A stretch of 64,000 bases of DNA from an uncultured Propionivibrio sp. (GTDB lineage: Bacteria; Pseudomonadota; Gammaproteobacteria; Burkholderiales; Rhodocyclaceae), in assembly GCF_963666255.1 (NCBI RefSeq), contig NZ_OY762657.1, positions 434,001 through 498,000 on the forward strand, in the 5' to 3' direction. Below are positions 16,735-26,315 of the stretch, piece by piece. Both the position numbers and the translations under genes were made by a program. The notes under the pieces were generated by a model. It was not told the origin of the DNA. It made no database searches and saw nothing but the letters and a program-made list of their open reading frames with translations. Each line of letters opens with the position of its first letter. The first letter of the stretch is position 1.

Positions 16735-18051
16735 ATGAACCCGGAAGCCCCCCCCATCCAGGACAGCCGAGTCGACGCCCGTGTCCTGTTTGTCGAAGAC
16801 GACGCAATCCAGTTGATGGCCTTGCGTCGTCTGGGCGAGAAAATCGTCAGCGCGGTCCGCGGCGCGCCGGATGGCCTGAAAGCCCTCGAAATCTGGCGTG
16901 AGTGGCAACCGGACGTCGTTGTCACCGACATCCACATGCCGAACATGAACGGGCTGGAACTCTCCGCCACAATCAAGCGGGAAAACCCTGACGCGCAGAT
17001 CGTCGTCCTGACGGCCGACCTCACCGACGACAGCCTTATCGAAGCGCTGCATGCCGGTGTTGACCGCTACATCACGAAACCGGTCGACATGCGCCTGCTC
17101 GCCGATGCCATCGGCAAGTGCCTGCGCGACCGCGATCACCTGAACGAACTCCGCCTCAACCGCGAAATCGCCTTGCTCAACACCGCGCTGCAGAAGGAAA
17201 AAGCCGAACACCTGGCCCTCATCCATCGACTCGAAGAAGCGCACAACCAACTGCTCCTGTCAGAAAAAATGGCTTCCATCGGCCAACTGGCAGCCGGCGT
17301 CGCGCACGAGATCAACAACCCTCTGGGCTTCGTCACGGCGAATTTCAGCGTACTTCAGCAATACATCACCCGACTCTCGCGCCTGCTCGGAACCTACACA
17401 GGCCTCGAAAGCGCGCTCTCCGCACAGGACCGCAGCACGCTCACACAAATCAAGGCGGAAATCGATTTCGAGTTTCTCAACGAAGACTTGCGCGAGATTC
17501 TTGAGGAATCCGCCTCGGGACTCCTTCGAGTCAAGCAGATCGTGCAGAGCCTCACCGATTTCGCCGAAGGCGGCGGCACGGATTTCGAACCTTGCGACCT
17601 GCATGACTGCCTTGAAACGACGCTCAGCGTCATGACGCACGAATTGAAAGGAAAAACGGAGATTCTGCGGGAATATGGCGAGTTACCACTGGTCGACTGC
17701 ATTCCGTCCGAAATCCGGCAAGTGTTCATGAACCTGCTCGCCAACGCCGCCCAGGCCACCACAGGGGAAGGACGCATCGTCATTCGTACCCGCCGGCAAG
17801 CCGATTACGCCTGCATAGAGATCACCGACAACGGCCATGGCATTCCGCCCGACATCCTTAACCGCATCTTCGACCCCTTCTTTACCACCAAACCGGTCGG
17901 CGTGGGAACGGGGTTGGGATTGTCGATCGCCCATGGCATCATTCGCAAACATGCGGGACGAATAGAGGTGGATAACAGGCCCGGCCAGGGCGCAACCTTC
18001 CGCCTCCTGATCCCTCTTCACCGCCCGGAAGCAGCTGCCACGACGACGTGA
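16735..18051 (+). CDS. Soluble receiver-histidine kinase fusion
   Basis: A 438-residue cytoplasmic protein without membrane helices. It carries an N-terminal receiver (about 15-130, phospho-acceptor in VTDIHMP, Lys in ITKPVD), a coiled coil (about 140-175), HisKA with His191 in GVAHEINNPLG, and a HATPase with NLLANAAQA, DNGHG and GTGLGLS. Such proteins take phosphate from another kinase at the receiver and so tune their own kinase. It is the last of three plus-strand genes starting at 14771 and is a clear relative of the genes at 18065-19393 and 26316-27656, including the same spacer between H box and N box. It converges on the next gene with 13 bases between. Confidence 0.88.
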   Translation: MNPEAPPIQDSRVDARVLFVEDDAIQLMALRRLGEKIVSAVRGAPDGLKALEIWREWQPDVVVTDIHMPNMNGLELSATIKRENPDAQIVVLTADLTDDSLIEALHAGVDRYITKPVDMRLLADAIGKCLRDRDHLNELRLNREIALLNTALQKEKAEHLALIHRLEEAHNQLLLSEKMASIGQLAAGVAHEINNPLGFVTANFSVLQQYITRLSRLLGTYTGLESALSAQDRSTLTQIKAEIDFEFLNEDLREILEESASGLLRVKQIVQSLTDFAEGGGTDFEPCDLHDCLETTLSVMTHELKGKTEILREYGELPLVDCIPSEIRQVFMNLLANAAQATTGEGRIVIRTRRQADYACIEITDNGHGIPPDILNRIFDPFFTTKPVGVGTGLGLSIAHGIIRKHAGRIEVDNRPGQGATFRLLIPLHRPEAAATTT

Positions 18052-18064
18052 TATCGGGCGAGTA

Positions 18065-19393
18065 TCAGCGGCGACGGATCGGCAGGCTGATGTGAAAAAT
18101 CGTTCCCTTGCCCTGTTCGCTGCACACAGCGATCATGCCGTTGTGCGTTTTGACGATGCCATAGGACAGGGACAAACCAAGCCCGGTCCCCTCACCGACG
18201 GGCTTGGTGGTAAAGAAGGGATCGAAGATGCGGTTCTGGTGCTCCGCGGAAATGCCCCGTCCGTTATCGACAATCTCGATCCAGACGGAATCGCCCGAAA
18301 CCCCTGTGCGGATGTCGATCTCCCCGCGCTCGCCTTCGGGAATTGCCTGCGCCGCATTGACGAGCAGATTCAGGAAAACCTGCCCCAACTGCGAGGGTAG
18401 ACATTCGACCGGCGGCAGGTTGCCGTAATTTTTGCGCACCGTGGCCCGATACTTGATCTCATTGTTGGCGATATTGAGGGCCGAATCGATACACTCGTGA
18501 ATGTCGGCGGTTTCCCAGGCCGGATTGAGATCAACGTGGGCAAAACGTTTAAGGTCCTGGACGATCTTGCGCACGCGTGACAAGCCGTCGAGCGACTCCT
18601 CGATCAGCATCGGACCATCCTGCCGCACGTAGTCGATGTCGATGGCCTGACGCATCTGTTGCAGCCTCGCCAGGACAGGAGAATCCTTATCGCACTCGGC
18701 CGCCAGTGTTTCATAGACTGACAGCAGGGACAGGAGACCGTCGAAATAACTCCTGAGGGTTCCCAGGTTGGCGTTGACGAAGCCGATCGGATTGTTGATC
18801 TCATGCGCCACACCCGCAGCGAGAAGACCGATCGCCGACATTTTTTCCGACTGCAGGAGCTGCGACTCCATCTGGCTTAAACGACTGCTGGCCGACTCCA
18901 GTTTGCCGGCACTATCAGCGACACGCGATTCGAGCAGGGAACTGTAGCGTTCCAGCGCATTCTGATAGCGCTTGAGCTTGAGCAGATTGCGGACGCGCAT
19001 GACCAGTTCGGCCTTGGCCACCGGCTTGGTCAGAAATTCCTCGACGCCGTTGGAGAGCGCCGCGAGGCGTGACTCCGCATCGCCCAAGGCCGTCAGCATG
19101 ATGATCGGAATATTGGCGGTACGCGCCTCCGCCTTGAGAATCTCGGCAACGTCAAAACCGCTGATTCCCGGCATCATGACATCGAGCACCACCAAATCCG
19201 GAAGCCGATGATCGATCTCGTTGAGCGCTTCCTCGCCGGATGAAACAGAAACGATCTCGTAACCCTCGTTACGCAACTGGGCAGCAATGACATTACGATT
19301 GTGCGCTTCGTCGTCGACGACAAGGATGACGGCGGTATCGCCATCGAATTTGATATCAGCGCCTTGCACGAGACTCGAAGCATCCATGATCAT
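18065..19393 (-). CDS. Soluble receiver-histidine kinase fusion (paralogue 2)
   Basis: A 442-residue cytoplasmic protein with the same layout as its neighbour: receiver (about 20-140; LVVDDE, LDVMMPG, TKPV), coiled coil (about 145-185), HisKA with His197 in GVAHEINNP, and HATPase with NLLVNAAQA, DNGRG and GTGLGLS. The segment between the H and N boxes, containing DIDYVRQD and SRVRKIVQDL, is shared with the paralogues. It is the second gene of a minus-strand pair, 24 bases after the HTH-receiver gene. The ATG at 19393 is used; an ATG two codons later is equally possible because neither has a clear ribosome site. Confidence 0.87.
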   Translation of the reverse strand: MIMDASSLVQGADIKFDGDTAVILVVDDEAHNRNVIAAQLRNEGYEIVSVSSGEEALNEIDHRLPDLVVLDVMMPGISGFDVAEILKAEARTANIPIIMLTALGDAESRLAALSNGVEEFLTKPVAKAELVMRVRNLLKLKRYQNALERYSSLLESRVADSAGKLESASSRLSQMESQLLQSEKMSAIGLLAAGVAHEINNPIGFVNANLGTLRSYFDGLLSLLSVYETLAAECDKDSPVLARLQQMRQAIDIDYVRQDGPMLIEESLDGLSRVRKIVQDLKRFAHVDLNPAWETADIHECIDSALNIANNEIKYRATVRKNYGNLPPVECLPSQLGQVFLNLLVNAAQAIPEGERGEIDIRTGVSGDSVWIEIVDNGRGISAEHQNRIFDPFFTTKPVGEGTGLGLSLSYGIVKTHNGMIAVCSEQGKGTIFHISLPIRRR

Positions 19394-19417
19394 GGTCTAC
19401 ACCGGGGTTGGCAACGT

Positions 19418-20008
19418 TCAGCCCGGCGCCACTCGCCGCACATGCCATCCATCGTAATAGGCTCTGACGAGAGAAACAAGCAGCGACACCTGGATCGGCT
19501 TGTGAAACACGACGACACCTTCCGGAACACCGCCGTTCCGGACAATTTCTTCGTCCTCAAGACCAGTCACCGCAATGATCTGCAGCGCTCGATTCTGCGT
19601 GCTGGAAACAAGCGTGTTAAGCATGTGGAAACCATCAAGGCCGGGCATGACGAGATCGGTAATCAGCACTTGCGGCGGACGCTCACCAAACTTGATCAAA
19701 CCTTCGACGCCATCACATGCGACCCGCAACTCCACTTTCGGCGATATGCCCTTGAGTTTTGACACCAGCATTTGCCGCAACACCTCGTCATCCTCGACGA
19801 CAAGGATGCTGAAGGATCCCGCCGGCGCGCCGCAGGCTTCATCCCTCGCCCGCAATTGCTCATCAACCGAGGAACGCAGTATGCGGCGGTGCCCGCCCGG
19901 TGTCTTCCACGCTCTCAGTCGCCCCTGCTCAACCCAGAGTTGAACAGTGCGGACGCATATTCCCAAGGCATCAGCGGCCTCGCTGGTGGTGCAGGAATGA
20001 TCATTCAT
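19418..20008 (-). CDS. MerR-type helix-turn-helix fused to a C-terminal receiver
   Basis: A 196-residue cytoplasmic protein. The N-terminal 50 residues are a MerR/excisionase-like DNA-binding domain (TSEAADALGICVRTVQLWVE, then GHRRI), and residues about 65-190 form a receiver with the acidic pair in LVVEDDE, phospho-acceptor in ITDLVMPG and Lys in FHKPI. The order is unusual, since most response regulators have the receiver first. It is probably a phosphorylation-controlled transcription factor. ATG at 20008 chosen because the HTH starts right after it; upstream frame up to 20191 is AT-rich and unlike coding sequence. It leads a minus-strand pair with the receiver-kinase and is divergent from the binding-protein gene. 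Confidence 0.82.
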   Translation of the reverse strand: MNDHSCTTSEAADALGICVRTVQLWVEQGRLRAWKTPGGHRRILRSSVDEQLRARDEACGAPAGSFSILVVEDDEVLRQMLVSKLKGISPKVELRVACDGVEGLIKFGERPPQVLITDLVMPGLDGFHMLNTLVSSTQNRALQIIAVTGLEDEEIVRNGGVPEGVVVFHKPIQVSLLVSLVRAYYDGWHVRRVAPG

Positions 20009-20148
20009 GGCTTCTTGATTTCGTTTGCAATTATTGGCACATCGATTATGATATTTATCAAATATACTCTTTAAATCATTTTTTTCAACTCTCTCAAACC
20101 CGACGGCTTCTCCCGTACCCGACGCCGCCAGCACAGCAAGGAGCGCCC

Positions 20149-21252
20149 ATGACCCGCTGCTTAATGACCCTGCTCGCATTTTGTTGCGCAATGCTGACCG
20201 GCTGCGGTCCGCAAGAGCCCATCCGGATCGGATTCATCGGCGGCCTGTCGGATCGCAATTCGGACAATGGCCAGTCGGGACTCAACGGCGCCACGCTCGC
20301 GATCGAAAATTTCAATCGTGCCGGCGGCGCCAACGGGCGCCTGGTCGAACTGATCGCCCGCGACGATGCGCAGAACGCCGAAACCGCTGCTCGCTCGGCC
20401 AGCGAGCTCGTCGCCGCTGGCGTCGAAGCGATCATCGGCCCCTTCACCAGCGGGATGGCTGAAGTCATCGTGCCGATCACCGGTAAGGCGGGCATATTCG
20501 AAATCAGCCCAACCATCACGTCGATGGCGTTCTACGGAAAGGATGACAACCTCTTCCGCATCAACCGGACGACACGCGACAACGCCGTCGAATACGCAGA
20601 CGTCATGGCACGACGCGGCCTCATGAACATCGCCATCGCCTATGACGTCCGGAATCGCAACTTTTCGGAATCCTGGCTGAACGAATTTCGTCAAGCACTG
20701 ACTACACACGGAGGCAAGATCGCCGTGGCGATCCCCTACGAATCGGCGGCCGACAGCAATTTCGACGATATCATTCGCGACATGGTCAAATCGCGCCCGG
20801 ACAGCCTCTTCTTCATCTCTGGCGCCATCGACGTCGCCCGCCTCGCCAAGGCCGCGCGCAGCCAGTCACCGAACCTGCCGATTGGCGCCAGCGAATGGGC
20901 TTCGACAGAACAGTTGACCGATCTCGGCGGCGAATTCGTCGACGGACTGCTGATCGTCCAGAATTACGATCGCGACGACCGCTCCCAACGTTTCACCGAG
21001 TTTTCCGAGGCCTATCTCAAGCGCTTCCAACGCGCGCCCGGCTATAGTTCGGTTTCGGCGCACGATGCTGCCACCGTCCTGCTGACGGCACTCAAGCATC
21101 GGCAGAAAAACGAAACGATCAAGGCAGCCGCCCTGCGCAACAGCCCGTATCAGGGATTGCAGCAAGAGATCGTCTTCGACCAGAATGGCGATACGCCACG
21201 CAAGGTCTATTTCACCCAGATCCGGTCGGGACGCTATGTCAAGATAGAGTGA
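20149..21252 (+). CDS. Lipoprotein ABC-type substrate-binding protein (Peripla_BP_6 / LivJ-like)
   Basis: A periplasmic ligand-binding lipoprotein of 367 residues. The signal peptide ends in a lipobox, LTGC, with the lipidated Cys near residue 19. The mature part starts IRIGFIGGLS and has the two-lobe type I binding fold seen in branched-chain amino acid and amide sensors (NGATLAIENFNRAGG, IIGPFTSGM, HDAATVLL). No ABC permease or ATPase lies nearby; instead, a membrane hybrid kinase follows 67 bases downstream on the same strand. It is therefore more likely a sensor lobe for that kinase than a transporter part (inference). The ATG has a good AAGGAG ribosome site. Confidence 0.87.
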   Translation: MTRCLMTLLAFCCAMLTGCGPQEPIRIGFIGGLSDRNSDNGQSGLNGATLAIENFNRAGGANGRLVELIARDDAQNAETAARSASELVAAGVEAIIGPFTSGMAEVIVPITGKAGIFEISPTITSMAFYGKDDNLFRINRTTRDNAVEYADVMARRGLMNIAIAYDVRNRNFSESWLNEFRQALTTHGGKIAVAIPYESAADSNFDDIIRDMVKSRPDSLFFISGAIDVARLAKAARSQSPNLPIGASEWASTEQLTDLGGEFVDGLLIVQNYDRDDRSQRFTEFSEAYLKRFQRAPGYSSVSAHDAATVLLTALKHRQKNETIKAAALRNSPYQGLQQEIVFDQNGDTPRKVYFTQIRSGRYVKIE

Positions 21253-21319
21253 TCCGAATGACGCCCCGCTTACCGACCACCTGGCCGCCAACGCCGGATT
21301 TCCTCCAGTCTCCTTTGTC

Positions 21320-24232
21320 ATGACAGGAAAATCGCGACTCGCCCGTCTCTATGACGGATGGAACGCTTCGCTGCGGGCTCGCCTGGTGACCCTCAGCGTG
21401 GCCCCCCTGCTGGTCGCCTTCCCGATGATCATCGCCATCATGGTCCTCGTCGGCGGGGCGAGTTTCGATCGGCAACTGAGCGTCAATGTCTTCGGCAAGG
21501 TCGAGGGCATGCGCAACTATCTCGACCACGTTGGCGCACGTTCGATCGACTACCTCAAGCAGCAGGCGACCTCTGACCGTATCACGACGCTGCTCGCTGC
21601 CTACTTCTCCACAAAAAACCATGGAAACGAGCTGGCCGAAACCCTGAAATCGATCGCGCAAAGCGAGCAGTTTGATTTCCTGATCGTCGGCGATCGCTCC
21701 GGAAAAGTCATCGCCTCCAGCATCGATAGCCAGCGCGGCCGAACTCTGCCCGAGACCTTCGTCACGCGCCAGGCGCGTACGGGCCTGCCCGCTTGGGCAT
21801 ATGAGGTTCTGGGCGAACAGCAACTGCAGGCGATTTCGCCCGCGCTCGCGGAACGCGCCAGGATCGAATCCGAGGGCAAGATCGAGGACCGTGGCCTCCT
21901 GATCAATTTCGCCGTGCACTTTCCGCTGTCCTCCCGCTATCCGGACACCTTCCTGTTCGGTGGCATCATGATCAACCGCAATTCCGGCCTGATCGACTAC
22001 ATCCGTGACATCGTCTTCCCGATCAATGCACAGATCGGCAGCCTGTCGGGGAGTACCTCCGTTTTTCTCGACGACCTGCGCATCGCCAGCAACGTCCGCA
22101 CATCCGGCGGCCACCGCGCGACCGGGACGCGGGCGAGCGACGACGTGGTGCGCGACGTTCTCGGCGCCGGCAAGACCTGGGCAAAGCACGCCTTTGTCGT
22201 CGATAACTGGCAAATCTCCGGCTATGAACCGCTGCGCGACGGCGACGGCAAGATCATCGGCATGATCTACGCCGGATTCCCGGAAGCGCCCTATGTCCGG
22301 GAGAAGTGGCTCCTGCTCGGCAGCATCACCCTGTTGCTGGCGCTCTCCATGCTGACGCTCACGATTTTGCATCTGCGCAGCGCCCAGCAACTGACGCGCC
22401 GACTGCGCACGATCTCCGACGCAATGACGGCACTGCGCCACGGCAACCACGCCGTGCGCGTCGGCGAACTCGGAGGCCACGACGAAATCACCCAGCTCGG
22501 TGGCGACTGCGACACTCTGATCGTCACGCTTGCGGAACAGGAGCAGGCGCAGCGCCAATACCAGGCGCAGATCATCGAAGAAATCTCGCTGCGCCGGGCG
22601 CTATTCAACAATGTCCGCGACGGCATCGTCGTTCTCAACGAGGACGGCAGCGTCTTCGAAGCCAATCAGCGCTTCGCCGAAATGCTCGGTTACGACCCTG
22701 AGGAAGTCCTGGCCTGCCACGCCTGGGACTGGGAAGAAACGACGCGCGAGGAAACGCTCGCCGCACTCGGCGCCATTACACGCAGCGGCGCGACCCACCA
22801 GCGCAAGCAACGCCGCCGCGACGGCAGCCGCTTCGACGCGGAAATCAGCGCCACCCGGATCGAGTACGGCGAAAGCCGCTTCATCCTCTGTCTCGAACAC
22901 GACATCACCGAACGCCAGAGACTCTCCGACGAACTCGAACGTCATCGCGACCACTTGCGCGAACTCGTAGACGCCCGCACGCGAGAACTCGAAAAAGCCC
23001 TCAGGGAAGCGAAGCAGGCCAACCAGGCCAAGAGCGAATTTCTCGCCAACATGAGCCATGAAATCCGCACCCCGATGAACGGCATCCTCGGCATGACCGA
23101 AGTTCTCCTCGAATCGCCGCTATCGGCCGAACAACGCGACCATCTGCAGATCGTCAAGGCATCCGGCGATGCGCTGCTGACGATCATCAACGACATTCTC
23201 GATTTTTCGAAGATCGAGGCCGGCCGACTCGAACTCGAACACATCGCGTTCAACCTGCCTGACCTGATGCAATCCTTGGTCGCGCGCCAGCAACAGGCGG
23301 CGAAGGCCAAGGGGCTGGCGCTTCAGCTAGGCCTCGCCGAAGATCTTCCGCCCACCGTCATCGGCGACCCGATCCGCCTGGGTCAGATCGTGACCAACCT
23401 GCTCAGCAATGCGATCAAATTCACCGCACAAGGCAGCGTCACCGTTGTCGTCCGCAATGACGGCATTAATCAGGACAAACAGGCGAGGCTGCATTTCGCG
23501 GTAACCGATACAGGAATCGGCATTACCCCTGAAAAGCGACGGAGCATCTTCGACGCCTTCGTCCAATCGGACAGTTCCGTCACCCGGCGCTTTGGCGGTA
23601 CCGGACTCGGACTCGCCATTTCCCGCGAGCTTGTCGCACACATGGGCGGAACGCTCGACGTCGACAGCGAACTCAACCATGGCAGTTGCTTCCGTTTTGC
23701 CGTCGATTTCCCGATTCCGGCATCGAGCGATATCGTGATGCAACAACAGGATGGCGCCACGGTACCCAAGACAGCGCCCCCCGGCAAGGATTCGGACTCG
23801 GCGACCACGACCACGGCCCGCTGGAACATCCTCGTTGCCGAAGACAACAAGATCAACCAGCGACTGATCTCGGCCATGCTCACCCGCTCGGCGCACACCG
23901 TGACGCTCGTCAGCACCGGCCATGAGGTCCTCGCGCGAATGGCGACTGAACATTTCGACGTCATTCTGATGGACCTCCAGATGCCCGAACTCGACGGACT
24001 GGAAACGACGCAGCGTATTCGCGCCGAAGAGGCCGCGAGCGGAAAACATCAGGCGATCATCGCCCTCACCGCCAACGCCCTGGTCGGCGACAAGGAACGT
24101 TGCCTCGCTGCAGGAATGGATGCTTACGTCGCCAAACCATTCAGCCGGCAGGAACTCTTGCAGGCACTGGCGAAAGTGATCGAAACAGCGAACGGGGCGC
24201 TGCGGGCGAATACGTCCGCTTACAAGGCGTAA
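21320..24232 (+). CDS. Membrane hybrid histidine kinase: Cache-like sensor, HAMP, PAS, HisKA, HATPase, receiver
   Basis: A 970-residue inner-membrane kinase. Visible order: helix 1 (about 28-48), a large periplasmic Cache-like sensor (about 50-328), helix 2 (about 330-352), HAMP (to about 405), PAS (about 423-540), coiled coil, HisKA with His580 in [11 protein letters not shown], HATPase with NLLSNAIKF near 692 and GTGLGLA near 760, a linker of about 50 residues, and a receiver with phospho-acceptor near Asp884 (LMDLQMP) and AKPF. It has no Hpt domain, so phosphate must pass to another protein. It lies just downstream of the lipoprotein binding protein. The last 13 bases overlap the 3' end of the convergent GGDEF-EAL gene. 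Confidence 0.9.
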   Translation: MTGKSRLARLYDGWNASLRARLVTLSVAPLLVAFPMIIAIMVLVGGASFDRQLSVNVFGKVEGMRNYLDHVGARSIDYLKQQATSDRITTLLAAYFSTKNHGNELAETLKSIAQSEQFDFLIVGDRSGKVIASSIDSQRGRTLPETFVTRQARTGLPAWAYEVLGEQQLQAISPALAERARIESEGKIEDRGLLINFAVHFPLSSRYPDTFLFGGIMINRNSGLIDYIRDIVFPINAQIGSLSGSTSVFLDDLRIASNVRTSGGHRATGTRASDDVVRDVLGAGKTWAKHAFVVDNWQISGYEPLRDGDGKIIGMIYAGFPEAPYVREKWLLLGSITLLLALSMLTLTILHLRSAQQLTRRLRTISDAMTALRHGNHAVRVGELGGHDEITQLGGDCDTLIVTLAEQEQAQRQYQAQIIEEISLRRALFNNVRDGIVVLNEDGSVFEANQRFAEMLGYDPEEVLACHAWDWEETTREETLAALGAITRSGATHQRKQRRRDGSRFDAEISATRIEYGESRFILCLEHDITERQRLSDELERHRDHLRELVDARTRELEKALREAKQANQAKSEFLANMSHEIRTPMNGILGMTEVLLESPLSAEQRDHLQIVKASGDALLTIINDILDFSKIEAGRLELEHIAFNLPDLMQSLVARQQQAAKAKGLALQLGLAEDLPPTVIGDPIRLGQIVTNLLSNAIKFTAQGSVTVVVRNDGINQDKQARLHFAVTDTGIGITPEKRRSIFDAFVQSDSSVTRRFGGTGLGLAISRELVAHMGGTLDVDSELNHGSCFRFAVDFPIPASSDIVMQQQDGATVPKTAPPGKDSDSATTTTARWNILVAEDNKINQRLISAMLTRSAHTVTLVSTGHEVLARMATEHFDVILMDLQMPELDGLETTQRIRAEEAASGKHQAIIALTANALVGDKERCLAAGMDAYVAKPFSRQELLQALAKVIETANGALRANTSAYKA

Positions 24233-26274
24233 GGCTGGCTGCGCCGAATCAGTGCCGCGAAATCCTCGGCATTAACCGCCGGACTGAAATAGAAACCCTG
24301 GACGCTGTCGCAGTGGTACTGGCGCAGAATCGCCAGTTGCTCTGCCGTTTCGACCCCTTCGGCGACGACGCTGAGTTTGAGTCGGTGCGCCATTTCGATG
24401 ATGCTGCGCACGAGTTCCGTACTCGCCGAGCAGGTCGTCAGGTCACGCACGAAACTCGCATCGATTTTCAGCGTATCGATCGGGAAACGGCTCAGATAGG
24501 ACAACGACGAGTACCCCGTTCCAAAATCATCGATCGCCAGGGACACCCCCATGCGCTTGAACATCATCAGCATCTCGACCGTCTGCCCGTCATCCGACAC
24601 CAGCGCGCCTTCAGTCAATTCCAGTTCGATCTCGTTGCCTGACACACCGTGCGCTGCCAACACACGGGTCAGCGAATCCACCGTATTCTGCCGCTGGAAC
24701 TGGCTGGCCGACAGATTCAAGGCAATGCGGGGCGGCGACATCGCCTTGCTCCGCCATTCCGCGACCTGACGACACACTTCTTCGAGTACCCATTCCCCGG
24801 CCACATTGATCAGCCCGGAGCTCTCCGCCAAAGGAATGAATTCCCCCGGCGGCACCAATCCGCGCGCCGGATGCTGCCAGCGTAACAGGGCCTCAGCACC
24901 GACGATACGCCCGTCAAGCAAATCGACCTTCGGCTGATAATGCAGCCGGAATTCCCCGCGCTCGACCGCGCGGCGCAGGTCCTGCTCCAGCGAAAGCCGG
25001 CGGCCGGTCTCGGCGTTCATCTCCGCCTGATACACGCGGTAAGTGTTTCTCCCTCCCTGCTTGGCCTCGTACATCGCCGCCTCGGCATTCCGCAGCAGTA
25101 TCTCGGGCATCTCGCCATCCCGCGGGAAACAGCTGATACCGAGGCTCGGCGTGACGAACACCTCGTTCGCCTCGACACCGATAGGCAATTGGCATGCCAA
25201 CAGAATTTTTTCCACCACATGGCAGATATCGTCGATACCGCTCGCCAGCGGTAACAACAGGGCGAACTCATCGCCGCCGAGACGCGCCAGCAAATCCTCG
25301 CGGCGCAAGCAGGTCGCCACGCGGGCGGACAGTTCGACCAACAGACGGTCGCCAAAATCATGACCGAAGGTATCGTTGATATTCTTGAAACGGTCCAGAT
25401 CGAACATCACGACACCGCACATCAACTCACGACGGTTCGCCTGCAGCAACGCCGTGTCGAGATATTCCATGAACATCGCCCGGTTCGGCAGACCGGTCAG
25501 CGCATCGTGGAACGCCGCATGCCGCATGCGTTCATCGGCCGCTTTCTGGCTGGAAAGATCGATGAACATGCCGACATACTGTTGCAGCACCCCCTGCCGG
25601 TCGTGAACGGCAGTGACATTCAGGCGCAGCGGATAGCGGCTTTCGTCACGCCGCCAGCCCTCCAGCTCACCGCTCCACTCATCCGCGTGCTGTAAATGCG
25701 CTACCAGCATCGCGCCAATGGGGCTGCCGTCGTTCCATGCAAAAAGATTCGAACAGGACTGGCCGACGACCTCCGCCGGAGAAAAGCCGGTCATTCTAAG
25801 GAAGGCCGGGTTGACCGACTGGATATTGCCATCGGCATCAGCAATGAAAATCGCCTCGGCGGAGTTTTCGTAAATCTTGGTCAGCTGCGTGCTATTCCTG
25901 CTCAGATCGTAGCGCTCGCAGGCCTCCGCCAGCATCGCCCGCAACAATTCGTCGTTCCAGGGTTTGGAGATGAATTTGTAGATATTCCCGCGATTGACCG
26001 CGTCGCTGATCGAAGCGAAATCCGAATACCCGGACAAGACGACACGGACCGATTCCGGGCAGATCTCCCGGGCGCGCGCCAGAAACTCGGAACCGGACAT
26101 CCCCGGCATGCGTTGGTCCGCAAGAATCACATGCACATCATTAGTAGCGAGGACGTCGAGCGCTTCTTCACCGCTCGACGCTGTCAGGATGCGGTAGGGA
26201 TCATGCCGGAGCAGACGCACGAGGGCGCGAACGATGTATTCCTCGTCATCGACAATCAGCAAAGTATGCTTCAT
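24220..26274 (-). CDS. REC-PAS-GGDEF-EAL response regulator (c-di-GMP turnover)
   Basis: Cytoplasmic protein of 684 residues. Domains: receiver (about 1-125; IVDDEE, LADQRMPG, SKPW), PAS (about 130-250), GGDEF diguanylate cyclase domain (about 265-430) with an intact RLGGDEF motif and DLDRFKNIND, and EAL phosphodiesterase domain (about 445-680) with intact EALLRW, the ELTEGAL, DDFGTGYSS and VVAEGVE motifs. Both catalytic sites look complete, so it may make or degrade c-di-GMP depending on phosphorylation. The ATG at 26274 is preceded by GGGGA; a start five codons upstream is less likely. It is the last of three minus-strand signalling genes. Confidence 0.92.
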   Translation of the reverse strand: MKHTLLIVDDEEYIVRALVRLLRHDPYRILTASSGEEALDVLATNDVHVILADQRMPGMSGSEFLARAREICPESVRVVLSGYSDFASISDAVNRGNIYKFISKPWNDELLRAMLAEACERYDLSRNSTQLTKIYENSAEAIFIADADGNIQSVNPAFLRMTGFSPAEVVGQSCSNLFAWNDGSPIGAMLVAHLQHADEWSGELEGWRRDESRYPLRLNVTAVHDRQGVLQQYVGMFIDLSSQKAADERMRHAAFHDALTGLPNRAMFMEYLDTALLQANRRELMCGVVMFDLDRFKNINDTFGHDFGDRLLVELSARVATCLRREDLLARLGGDEFALLLPLASGIDDICHVVEKILLACQLPIGVEANEVFVTPSLGISCFPRDGEMPEILLRNAEAAMYEAKQGGRNTYRVYQAEMNAETGRRLSLEQDLRRAVERGEFRLHYQPKVDLLDGRIVGAEALLRWQHPARGLVPPGEFIPLAESSGLINVAGEWVLEEVCRQVAEWRSKAMSPPRIALNLSASQFQRQNTVDSLTRVLAAHGVSGNEIELELTEGALVSDDGQTVEMLMMFKRMGVSLAIDDFGTGYSSLSYLSRFPIDTLKIDASFVRDLTTCSASTELVRSIIEMAHRLKLSVVAEGVETAEQLAILRQYHCDSVQGFYFSPAVNAEDFAALIRRSQPYAL

Positions 26275-26315
26275 GAAAATCCCCGCCACCGCGACCGCCC
26301 GGTACGTGCCTTTCG

